Shown: piece by piece, positions 1 through 7,022 of the stretch
Layout: each line of letters begins with the position of its first letter
Position numbering within the stretch: the stretch's first letter is position 1
DNA from: an uncultured bacterium
GTDB lineage: Bacteria > Pseudomonadota > Alphaproteobacteria > SP197
Assembly: GCA_938014945.1 (NCBI GenBank)
Contig: CALLQH010000366.1
Coordinates: 1-14,744, forward strand
DNA length: 14,744 bases
Direction of reading: 5' to 3'
Made by a program: the position numbers and the translations under genes
The notes under the pieces: generated by a model
Told to the model about the DNA's origin: nothing
Seen by the model: only the letters and a program-made list of their open reading frames with translations
Databases searched by the model: none

Positions 1-442
1 TGCCGAAGCCACCCTCCTGGGCCTGGCGATGCAGCGCGCGCAGTGCAGCATGCCAGCGCAGGTGATAGGCGACGCCAAGACGCAGGCCGTTCTTCTCGCA
101 GGCAGCGATCATGGCATCGACCTCTTCAAGAGAAAGAGCCATGGGCTTTTCGACCAGCACATGCTTGCCCGCCCTGGCCGCGGCAACCGCCATCGGGGCA
201 TGCAGGGCATCGGGCGTCGCGATGATGACGCCGTCGAGATCGGGATCGGCGAGCAGGGTCTCAAGGCTGTCGTGCGCAGGCTCTGGCGAAGCGGCACCGA
301 AGGCCCTGGCGGCCTCCTCCGCGCGCCCTCGATCGCGGCTCAGCACACTCCACAGGCTGGCCTCCCCGGATCGCGCCAGGGCCGGCATCAGCCGGGATCG
401 CGCGATGCCACCAGGGCCGATGACCGCCAGACGAACCGTCAT
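1..442 (-). CDS. Gfo/Idh/MocA-family oxidoreductase, N-terminal part (runs off window)
   Basis: Translating the minus strand from the ATG at 442 gives 147 residues open to the window edge, so only the N-terminal nucleotide-binding half is present. It begins MTVRLAVIGPGGIARSR, a Rossmann beta-alpha-beta start with a glycine-rich turn at residues 9-12. The family hallmark EKP follows at residues 98-100 (VLVEKPMAL), after GVIIATPDALHAPMA (71-85). Family knowledge: these are NAD(P)-dependent dehydrogenases acting on sugars, inositols or similar polyols; the substrate-binding C-terminal domain lies outside the window, so no substrate can be given. A good ribosome site, GGAAGGAGC (448-456), precedes the start. 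The gene is divergent from hyuA and shares the 443-673 interval with it, so the two may share a control region without sharing a function. The family call is secure. Confidence 0.9.
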   Translation of the reverse strand, partial: MTVRLAVIGPGGIARSRLMPALARSGEASLWSVLSRDRGRAEEAARAFGAASPEPAHDSLETLLADPDLDGVIIATPDALHAPMAVAAARAGKHVLVEKPMALSLEEVDAMIAACEKNGLRLGVAYHLRWHAALRALHRQAQEGGFG

Positions 443-673
443 GTTGCGCTCCTTCCGGGTTGTCACAGAGCGTCGAGAGCCATATTCAGCCTCCCACCGG
501 CCGGTCGGGTACAGCCCAGGCGCCCGACAGCCGAAGCCGATAGGTTAGCCCGTTCTCATCCGGTTTTCTCCGTCGCCTGCCCTCTCTCACCATCATCCGG
601 CAAAACCAGGTCTGGCCTGCCGGCTTGAGGCATGCCTATCGTCGCATCATGAGCAGCGGCAAGATGGATCTCC
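443..673. promoter_or_regulatory. Divergent intergenic region between the Gfo/Idh/MocA gene and hyuA
   Basis: The 231 bases between two divergent starts must carry promoters for both. A rightward sigma70-like candidate is TTGTCA (460-465), 17 bases, then TATTCA (483-488); the -10 match is poor and the leader to hyuA would be about 180 bases. An inverted repeat, GTCGGG (504-509) and CCCGAC (523-528) with a 13-base spacer, lies just downstream and could be an operator or a leader hairpin. No regulator gene is seen next to it. The element positions are seen in the sequence; their function is inference. Confidence 0.35.
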
Positions 674-2704
674 ATGGCCACAGGAACCCTTGAGAAGGCC
701 GGGCGCTGGCTCGTCGGCATCGACATCGGCGGCACCTTCACCGATGTCGTGGCGATCAGGGGCCCTGAAATGCGCACGGCCAAGGTCGCAAGCCGCCCGG
801 ATGCTCCGGCTGCAGCCATCGGCGATGGCATCGCCGCCGTCGGCCTGTCTCTCGACGACATTGCCAACGTGATCCACGGCACGACCCGGGTCACCAATGC
901 GATCGTCGAGGACAAGCTGCCCCCCGTGGCCCTCATCGCAACGCAGGGCTTCAGTGACAGCATCGAGATCGGGCGTTTGAGACGGCACGACCTGTATCGA
1001 CTGGACGTGCCGCCCAAGCGCCCTCCCCTGGTCCCTGCGGAGCGCCGCTTCGGCGTCGATGAACGCACGAACTTCAAGGGTGAGATCACGCGCCCCTTGA
1101 ACCGGGACGCCATAGAACAGGCCGTGGACGAGGTGCGCTGTTCGGGCGTGCGTTCCGTCGCAGTCTGCCTGCTGCACGCCTATGGCAACCCGGAACACGA
1201 GCGCACACTGGCAGCGGCGCTCCGGAACGTCGTGCCGCACGTCTCGCTCAGCCATCGCGTCAATCCGGAAGCGCGCGAGTTCGAGCGCGCATCCTCGACC
1301 GTGCTGAACGCCGCCGCCATGCCCGTCGCAGTCGATTATATCGATGAGATCCTGGAAGGCTCCGCGCTCGAAGGCCGCTTCCAGCTCTTTCATTCGGCAG
1401 GCGGCTATGCCTCGCCGGAGGTCGCCCGCGAACGTCCGCTGATCCTGGCGCTGTCGGGCCCGGCAGCCGGAGTCGCCGGGACTGCGGCCCTGGCACGGGC
1501 CAGAGATGAAGACACGCTGCTGACCTTCGACATGGGCGGAACCACGACGGATGTCTGCCTGGTTCGCCACGGCCAGATCGAGGTGGCCAGCGGGCGGTCG
1601 ATCGGCGGCCGGCCGATCCGCCAGCCCATGGCAGCCGTCGAGACCATCGGCGCCGGTGGCGGGTCCGTCGTGCGTCTGACCCCGGGCGGCCTCACGGTGG
1701 GCCCGGACAGCGCCGGGGCGGTACCGGGGCCGGCATGCTACGGCATGGGCGGAACGCTGCCGACCGTGACCGACGCCAACGCCGTGCTCGGCCTGCTCGA
1801 TCCCGACACCAGGCTCGGCGGCACCATCGCGCTCGACATCGAGAGCGCAAGGCGATCGCTCGCACCGATCGCCGAGGCACTGGGGAAGAGCATCACCGAA
1901 ACGGCCCTGGGCGTGCACAGGATTGCCAACGCCGCCATGGCGCGCGCCCTGCGGCGTGTCACCGTGGAGCGCGGCATCGACGGCAGGCGATGCACGCTTC
2001 TGGCATTCGGGGGCGCCGGGCCGATGCATGCGACCGGGCTCGCCCGAGAGGTCGGCATCCGGCGCATCATCGTGCCGGTCGCCTCCAGTGCCTTCTCGGC
2101 CTACGGATGCCTTCTCTCGGACATGTCCTACACGCAGCAGCGCACGGTGCGGCTGCATGGCTCCGCATTCGACGCAGCCGCCTTCGAGCAGACATGTGCG
2201 GAGATGCAGGAGGAACTCTCGCGCCCTCTGCGCGACCAGGGGATCGCCGAAGCCGACATCGCCATGGCCCATGTCGGTCTGGCCCGCTACGACGGACAGA
2301 GCGAGGCGATCGCGGTGCCGTTTGGCCTGCCGTTCGATCACCATGCCTTCGCGGCCGACTTCAATCGGCAGCACCACGAAATCTTCGGCTATGCCATGGA
2401 CGAACCCTGGGTTCTGGAAGGGTTGCGGATCACCGCCTCCCGGCCCTCGGGCATCACCTTCGGAAGCGGCGGAGGCGACGGCACAAGCGAGGCGCCCGTC
2501 ACGGTCGGCCATCGTGACTGCCACTTCGACTCCGGCGGGCCGATCCGCACCCCGTGCATCTCGCGGTCGAGTCTTGCGGCCGGCCGGGAAATCCCCGGCC
2601 CCGCGATCATCGTCGATGCCTGGTCCACGACCGTCGTTCCCCCCGGCTGGTCGCTGGAGAGCGACGGCTTCGGCAATCTGGTCATGAGCGAGGCAAGGCC
2701 ATGA
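674..2704 (+). CDS. hyuA: Hydantoinase/oxoprolinase family subunit A (HyuA-like)
   Basis: A 676-residue protein of the ATP-dependent N-methylhydantoinase / 5-oxoprolinase / acetone carboxylase group. Visible marks of the ASKHA-type ATPase fold are an N-terminal phosphate loop LVGIDIGGTFTDVV (13-26), ALSGPAAGVAG (259-269), a second phosphate loop LTFDMGGTTTDVCLV (283-297), TIGAGGGSV (324-332) and FGGAGPMHA (445-453). Family knowledge: subunit A binds and hydrolyses ATP, often to phosphorylate a lactam or imide carbonyl that subunit B then opens. The length fits the family (about 650-720). It overlaps hyuB by four bases (ATGA, 2701-2704), so the two are translationally coupled. The ATG at 674 has only a weak purine stretch before it, but the upstream ATGs at 649 and 664 are out of frame. 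The substrate is not readable; next to DMFase and dimethylamine genes, an N-methylated cyclic amide is a reasonable guess. Confidence 0.88.
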   Translation: MATGTLEKAGRWLVGIDIGGTFTDVVAIRGPEMRTAKVASRPDAPAAAIGDGIAAVGLSLDDIANVIHGTTRVTNAIVEDKLPPVALIATQGFSDSIEIGRLRRHDLYRLDVPPKRPPLVPAERRFGVDERTNFKGEITRPLNRDAIEQAVDEVRCSGVRSVAVCLLHAYGNPEHERTLAAALRNVVPHVSLSHRVNPEAREFERASSTVLNAAAMPVAVDYIDEILEGSALEGRFQLFHSAGGYASPEVARERPLILALSGPAAGVAGTAALARARDEDTLLTFDMGGTTTDVCLVRHGQIEVASGRSIGGRPIRQPMAAVETIGAGGGSVVRLTPGGLTVGPDSAGAVPGPACYGMGGTLPTVTDANAVLGLLDPDTRLGGTIALDIESARRSLAPIAEALGKSITETALGVHRIANAAMARALRRVTVERGIDGRRCTLLAFGGAGPMHATGLAREVGIRRIIVPVASSAFSAYGCLLSDMSYTQQRTVRLHGSAFDAAAFEQTCAEMQEELSRPLRDQGIAEADIAMAHVGLARYDGQSEAIAVPFGLPFDHHAFAADFNRQHHEIFGYAMDEPWVLEGLRITASRPSGITFGSGGGDGTSEAPVTVGHRDCHFDSGGPIRTPCISRSSLAAGREIPGPAIIVDAWSTTVVPPGWSLESDGFGNLVMSEARP

Positions 2705-4338
2705 ACGACAGGCTTCCGGGAACGCCCCCCCTGCCCCACGAGATCGATCCGTTCCTCGTCGAGGTCATCCGTCACGCCCTCAGCGCGGCCGCCGAGGAAA
2801 TGTCGCTCGTCATGACGCGCTCGGCGCGGTCCTCGGTGCTGCGCGAAGGTGGTGACCTGTCATCGACGATCACCGACGCCGAAGGCGAACTCGCAGCGCA
2901 GGGCCGTGATCTGCCCATGCATCTGGGCGTAATGGCCTACACGGTGAAGCACTTTCTGAAACGGGTACCCAGGGAGCAGCTGCGGCCTGGCGACGCCTGG
3001 TTGCTCAACCTGCCCGACGTCGGCGGCAACCACCTGCCGGACGTCAAGCTGATCCGGCCCATTTTCCATCACGGCACGCTGGTTGCCTTTGCCGTCAATC
3101 TGGCCCACTGGCCCGACATCGGCGGCGCATGGCCGGGCAGCTACTACGCGGGAGCCTTCGATTCGATCCAGGAAGGTCTTCGCATTCCACCCATGAGGCT
3201 CTTCACGAGCGACGGGGTGGATCGCGAGAAGCTGGACTTCATCCTGGCCAATGTCCGCGGGCCCAAGGAGCGCGAGGGCGACATCATGGCCCAGATGGCG
3301 GCGACGCGCGCCGGCGAGCGCCGTGTCCTGGAACTCTGCGACGAGCATGGCGCGGAGGTCGTGACGGCCACGCTCGCGAGGCTGTGCGACCTCTCCGAGA
3401 TCGAGATGCGCGAGGGCCTGCGCGCAATTCCAGACGGCACCTACCGCGGTGTCGATCACATGGACCTCGGCGGCGCCGGAGGCGGCGGCGCCGCCGTGCG
3501 GGTCACGATCAGGATCATGGGCGACGAGGCCGAGTTCGACCTCAGCGAATCCGACGACATCGTCACGAACCACTACAACACCACGCCCTTCGTCGTCGGC
3601 TCGGCGGTCGCCTATGCGGCGCGGTTGCTCAGCGGCCGCGACATGCAGCAGAACGGCGGCACGCTGCGCCCGATCCGGATCGTCACCCGCCCGGGTTCGC
3701 TGCTCGATCCCGGACCCAACAAGCCCGTGGTGGGAGGCAACCACGAAACCTCGCAGCGGATCGTCGACGCCATCTTCCGCGCCATGGAGAACGTGGTGCC
3801 GGAGCGGATATCGGCCGGCGGGCCGACGACCACCGCCGTCCTCATCCTGTCGGAGCCGCTGGAGGATGGCACCTGGAAGACGTTCTTCGAGGTCCATGGC
3901 GGCGGCGAGGGTGCGCGGCACGACCGTGATGGCTGCCCCGCCGTGCGCGTCCATCTCGGCAACACCGGCAACACGCCCGTGGAGATGATCGAGGCCCTGC
4001 ATGCCGTCGAGGTCGAGCACCAGGATTTGCGGCGTGGCTCGGGCGGCAGCGGGCAATATCGTGGCGGTGACGGCTATGCCATGACTTACAGGATCCTTGC
4101 GCCCCGCATGATGCTGACGACCTGTGTCGACCGCATGGTCGTGCCGCCCTTCGGCCTGCGCGGCGGCGAGGACGGCGAACCCTACCGCCTGACGCTTGTG
4201 CGCGGCGCGGATGGCTCGGAACACGCCATACCGGGCGTTGCCAACCTTCAGGTGGAAAGGGGCGACCGCATCATCATCGAGACATGCGGCGGAGGCGGTT
4301 TCGGGGCGCCCCGGCCCGGCGCCTCTCTGCCTGCCTGA
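2701..4338 (+). CDS. hyuB: Hydantoinase/oxoprolinase family subunit B (HyuB-like)
   Basis: A 545-residue partner of the preceding subunit. The N-terminus EIDPFLVEVIRHALSAAAEEM (14-34) followed by MTRSARSSVLREGGDLSSTI (38-57) is the standard opening of HyuB proteins. GNHLPDVKLIRPIF (109-122) and AHWPDIGG (135-142) form the conserved histidine/aspartate region. The C-terminus ends in a glycine-rich CGGGGFGAP typical of the family. Family knowledge: HyuB works in a complex with HyuA on hydantoins, oxoproline or related amides, or on ketones in the acetone carboxylase branch. No gene for a small acetone carboxylase gamma subunit follows, which favours the hydantoinase/oxoprolinase branch. Its start lies inside the hyuA stop (ATGA), so it is translated by coupling. 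The DMFase small-subunit gene follows 97 bases later on the same strand, possibly in the same transcript. Confidence 0.88.
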   Translation: MNDRLPGTPPLPHEIDPFLVEVIRHALSAAAEEMSLVMTRSARSSVLREGGDLSSTITDAEGELAAQGRDLPMHLGVMAYTVKHFLKRVPREQLRPGDAWLLNLPDVGGNHLPDVKLIRPIFHHGTLVAFAVNLAHWPDIGGAWPGSYYAGAFDSIQEGLRIPPMRLFTSDGVDREKLDFILANVRGPKEREGDIMAQMAATRAGERRVLELCDEHGAEVVTATLARLCDLSEIEMREGLRAIPDGTYRGVDHMDLGGAGGGGAAVRVTIRIMGDEAEFDLSESDDIVTNHYNTTPFVVGSAVAYAARLLSGRDMQQNGGTLRPIRIVTRPGSLLDPGPNKPVVGGNHETSQRIVDAIFRAMENVVPERISAGGPTTTAVLILSEPLEDGTWKTFFEVHGGGEGARHDRDGCPAVRVHLGNTGNTPVEMIEALHAVEVEHQDLRRGSGGSGQYRGGDGYAMTYRILAPRMMLTTCVDRMVVPPFGLRGGEDGEPYRLTLVRGADGSEHAIPGVANLQVERGDRIIIETCGGGGFGAPRPGASLPA

Positions 4339-4435
4339 TGTGAACGCGAAACACCATCCGGCCTGTCGAGCGTGGCAGATCGTGCAGGACGGGCTTTTGG
4401 GCCATGCTGGCTCCATGCAGACGGGAGGTTGTTCG

Positions 4436-4765
4436 ATGTATCAGATCGATCCCAAGCGTACGGACCTGATCGCGGAATACGACGCCAACCCTGGCGGCCC
4501 CCATAGCGGGGAGCTCGCCCTGCTGCTCAACCGCCTGCGCCTCGGCCCGCTCGAGCAACGCTACGTCCCGGTCTGCACGCGGCCCGGCCGCGAATGGGCG
4601 GTGGCGAAAATGCCGACCGAACGCGGGCAACCGCTGTCCTTCGTCGAGGGTGCCGTGTTCGACAACGCCGACGATGCGGCCCGCAAGGTGTTCCGCCTGC
4701 GCTGGCAGGCCGCAACCGGCCTGGAGCCGGCTCCGAAGACCAACCGCCCGGGCGAGGACCGCTGA
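4436..4765 (+). CDS. N,N-dimethylformamidase-like small (alpha) subunit, copy 1
   Basis: A 109-residue protein starting MYQIDPKRTDLIAEY. It is chosen at 4436 because a strong GGGAGGT ribosome site (4423-4429) lies six bases upstream and because the start matches its paralogue at 11980-12279 (MYKIDPTRTDLVEEF). Shared blocks are NPxGPHSxELA, AKMP and ARKVF/VRKVF plus RWQAATG near the C-terminus. Family knowledge: DMFase from Paracoccus and Alcaligenes is made of a small alpha subunit (roughly 130 residues) and a large beta subunit of about 760, with the iron site in the large one. One base separates its stop from the large-subunit start at 4767, so coupled translation is expected. It has an extra tail (about 10 residues, ending RPGEDR) relative to copy 2. 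The call rests on neighbour identity and the paralogue; the fold itself has no well-known motif. Confidence 0.75.
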   Translation: MYQIDPKRTDLIAEYDANPGGPHSGELALLLNRLRLGPLEQRYVPVCTRPGREWAVAKMPTERGQPLSFVEGAVFDNADDAARKVFRLRWQAATGLEPAPKTNRPGEDR

Positions 4766-4766
4766 C

Positions 4767-7001
4767 ATGAAGAAGGTGATCGGCTACACGAACACCTGGA
4801 GCGTGGCCCCGGGCGACACGCTGGAGGTCAAGGTCAGCACCTACGGACCGGCAGGCTATCGCGCCGACCTGGTGCGTATCATCTGCGGCGACGACGATCC
4901 CGAGCACAGCATCTTTCGCGAGGAGGAACTTGCCGCATCGTTCTCCGGCGACCACGCGGGCAGAACCCAGGAAATGGCCGCCGGCTCCTATGTGCGCATA
5001 GCCCCCTCACCCATACTTGGCTCGCTCACAGACTTCACGGTCCAGACCTGGGTCTTTGCCACCACCCCGGACAAGGGCAGGCAGGGGCTTGTCGCCCACT
5101 GGGATGCCGATACCGGTTGCGGCTTCGCACTGATGATCGGCGACAACGGCGCCGCAGCCCTCATGATGGGCGACGGTTCCGGCAAGCCCAGAGTGGTATC
5201 CTGCGACCGGCCCCTGGCGCCAAGACGCTGGCACCTTGTCGCGGCGAGCTACGACAGCGCGACGGGCGAGGTCGCGCTCCACCAGCACTTCATCGGATCG
5301 CCTCTGGAGGCCGACAGTTCATCGCATGCGTCCGGCAAGGCCGCCTTCAAGGCCGCCGACGGCCCCTTGCTCATGGCCGCCCTGCCGGATACGCCCTCGG
5401 CCGAGGGCAGGCTCCGGGCCTGCAGCCACTTCAACGGCAAGCTCGACCGGCCCCGCCTGGCGGGCCGCGTCCTGACGCCCGCCGAGAGCCGCGCGCTGGC
5501 CTGGGACGCGATGGCGCAGGAGCGCGAGCCTGCCGTGATCGCGTCCTGGGATTTCTCTCGCGATATCGGCAGAAGCCGGGTGCACGACGCCGGGTTCCAC
5601 GGCCTCCACGGCACCACCGTCAACCTGCCCTCGCGCGGCGTGAAGGGCTTCAACTGGTCGGGCAAGTAGCAGAACTGGCAGCACGCGCCGCAGGAGTACG
5701 GCGCCATCCACTTCCACGACGACGACCACTACGATGCCGGATGGCAGACCGACTTCACCTACACCGTGCCGGAGGATCTCAGCAGCGGCGTCTATGCGGT
5801 GCGCCTGCGCGCCGGGGACGATGAGTCCTACTGCACCTTCTTCGTGCGCCCGCCACGGGGCCGTGCGACGTCGAAAATCGCCTTCCTCGCCTCGACCGTG
5901 ACCTACATGGCCTATGCCAACTACCAGTGGCAGATGCACGAGTACTTCGCGGAGGTCACCGACCTCTCCTGGACGCCCTTCGACGGGGATGACCTCTTCC
6001 TGCACCTGCATCCTGAAGCCGGCCTCTCGACCTATGACACCCATAGCGACGGCAGCGGCGTGCGTTATGCCTCCCGCCTGCGGCCGGTGGTCAATACGGC
6101 GCCGAAGACGGCTCTGGGCAGCTACAACCTCAATCTCGACACCCTCGTGCTGGGCTGGCTCGAGGCCTGCGGCATCGCCTGCGACGTCATCACCGACGAG
6201 GACCTGCATCATGAGGGCGTTGCGCTGCTCGAGCGCTACCGCGCCGTGGTGACCGGGGCCCATCCGGAGTACTTCACCACACCGATGTGGGACGGCGTGC
6301 GCGGCTATCTGGCCCGCGGCGGTCGCCTCGCCTACCTGGGCGGCAACGGCTTCATCTGGCGCTGCGCCATGTCCGCGGAGATGCCCGGGGTCATCGAGCT
6401 TCGCCGCGCAGAGGACGGCATCCGTTATCGCGACGAGGAGCCGGGCGAGTACTACCACGAGTTCACCGGGGAGTACGGCGGTCTCTGGCGCCGCCTCGGC
6501 ACGGCGCCGCAGGCCCTGGTCGGCGTCGGCACGGTCGCCGTCGGCTTCGACGCATCCGGCGTGTACCGGCGCACACCGGCAAGCCAGGACACCCGTGCGG
6601 CGTTCATCTTCGAAGGCATCGGCGAGGACGAGACCATCGGTGATTTCGGCTATCTGGGCGGAGGCGCAAGCGGCGGCGAGATCGATGCCTCCGACCCGAT
6701 GCTCGGCACGCCGCCCCATGCCCTGGTCGTCGCCAGCTCGGAGGGGCATTCGGAGAACACCTGGCTGGTGCCCGACGAGACCGGCTTCCACCACAGCGCA
6801 ATGGACGGCGCACAGAACCCCCGCGTGAAGGCCGACATGACGTTTTTCGAGACCCCGGCCGGCGGCGCCGTGTTTTCCGTCGGCTCGATCGCCTGGAGCG
6901 CCAGCCTTCCGCACAACGGCTACGACAACAATGTCGCGCGCATCTCGGAGAACGTCCTGCGCCGCTTTCTCGACGACGCGCCCTTCACGATGCCGGCCTG
7001 A
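4767..7001 (+). pseudogene. N,N-dimethylformamidase-like large (beta) subunit, copy 1, interrupted by an in-frame amber codon
   Basis: One frame runs from the ATG at 4767 to the TGA at 6999-7001 (744 sense codons) except for TAG at 5667-5669 (codon 301). It aligns end to end with the intact 746-residue paralogue at 9727-11967. The paralogue has SGREQNW where this copy has SGK-stop-QNW, so TAG stands where GAG (Glu303) would be. Residues 1-300 hold an N-terminal strand-rich part and a LamG/concanavalin-like domain (about 75-235; LTDFTVQTWVF at 87-97). Residues 370-744 hold the amidotransferase-like catalytic region with Tyr380, Tyr423 (LSTYDTHSDG), His499 and Glu501 (GAHPEY). Those tyrosines and Glu501 are candidates for the two-tyrosine, one-carboxylate iron site described for Paracoccus DMFase. 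No other disruption is seen, so the lesion is recent, a sequencing error, or read through. The C-terminal piece lacks a convincing start of its own. Confidence 0.7.
5667..5669 (+). other. In-frame amber (TAG) codon within the copy 1 DMFase large-subunit frame
   Basis: The codons read GGC AAG TAG CAG AAC TGG; the paralogue reads G-R-E-Q-N-W at this place. A single G-to-T change from GAG explains it. TAG ends two neighbouring genes (GFA protein at 9170-9172, dmfA1 copy 2 at 11980-11982), so the organism appears to use TAG as an ordinary stop, which argues against general recoding. Confidence 0.9.
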
Positions 7002-7022
7002 AACCGAAACGAAGGGACACGC

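Noticed and set aside
647..2524. A 625-codon minus-strand frame opposite hyuA
   Set aside because: The plus strand carries all hydantoinase A motifs in order; the minus frame is a composition shadow rich in Arg, Gly, His and Ala.
2860..4416. A 518-codon minus-strand frame opposite hyuB
   Set aside because: Same reason: antisense of a gene with clear family motifs and translational coupling.
5667..5669. TAG read as pyrrolysine or another inserted amino acid
   Set aside because: TAG also ends the GFA gene and dmfA1 copy 2, the intact paralogue has Glu at this site, and no pyl genes are in view. A nonsense change or error is simpler, though readthrough is not excluded.
5319..6914. A 531-codon minus-strand frame opposite the copy 1 large subunit
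   Set aside because: It resembles the antisense frame of copy 2 only because the sense genes are paralogues. No family, start signal or independent support was seen.
7002..7022. A shared terminator between the convergent large-subunit and dehydrogenase genes
   Set aside because: The 21-base gap has no inverted repeat and no T tract.
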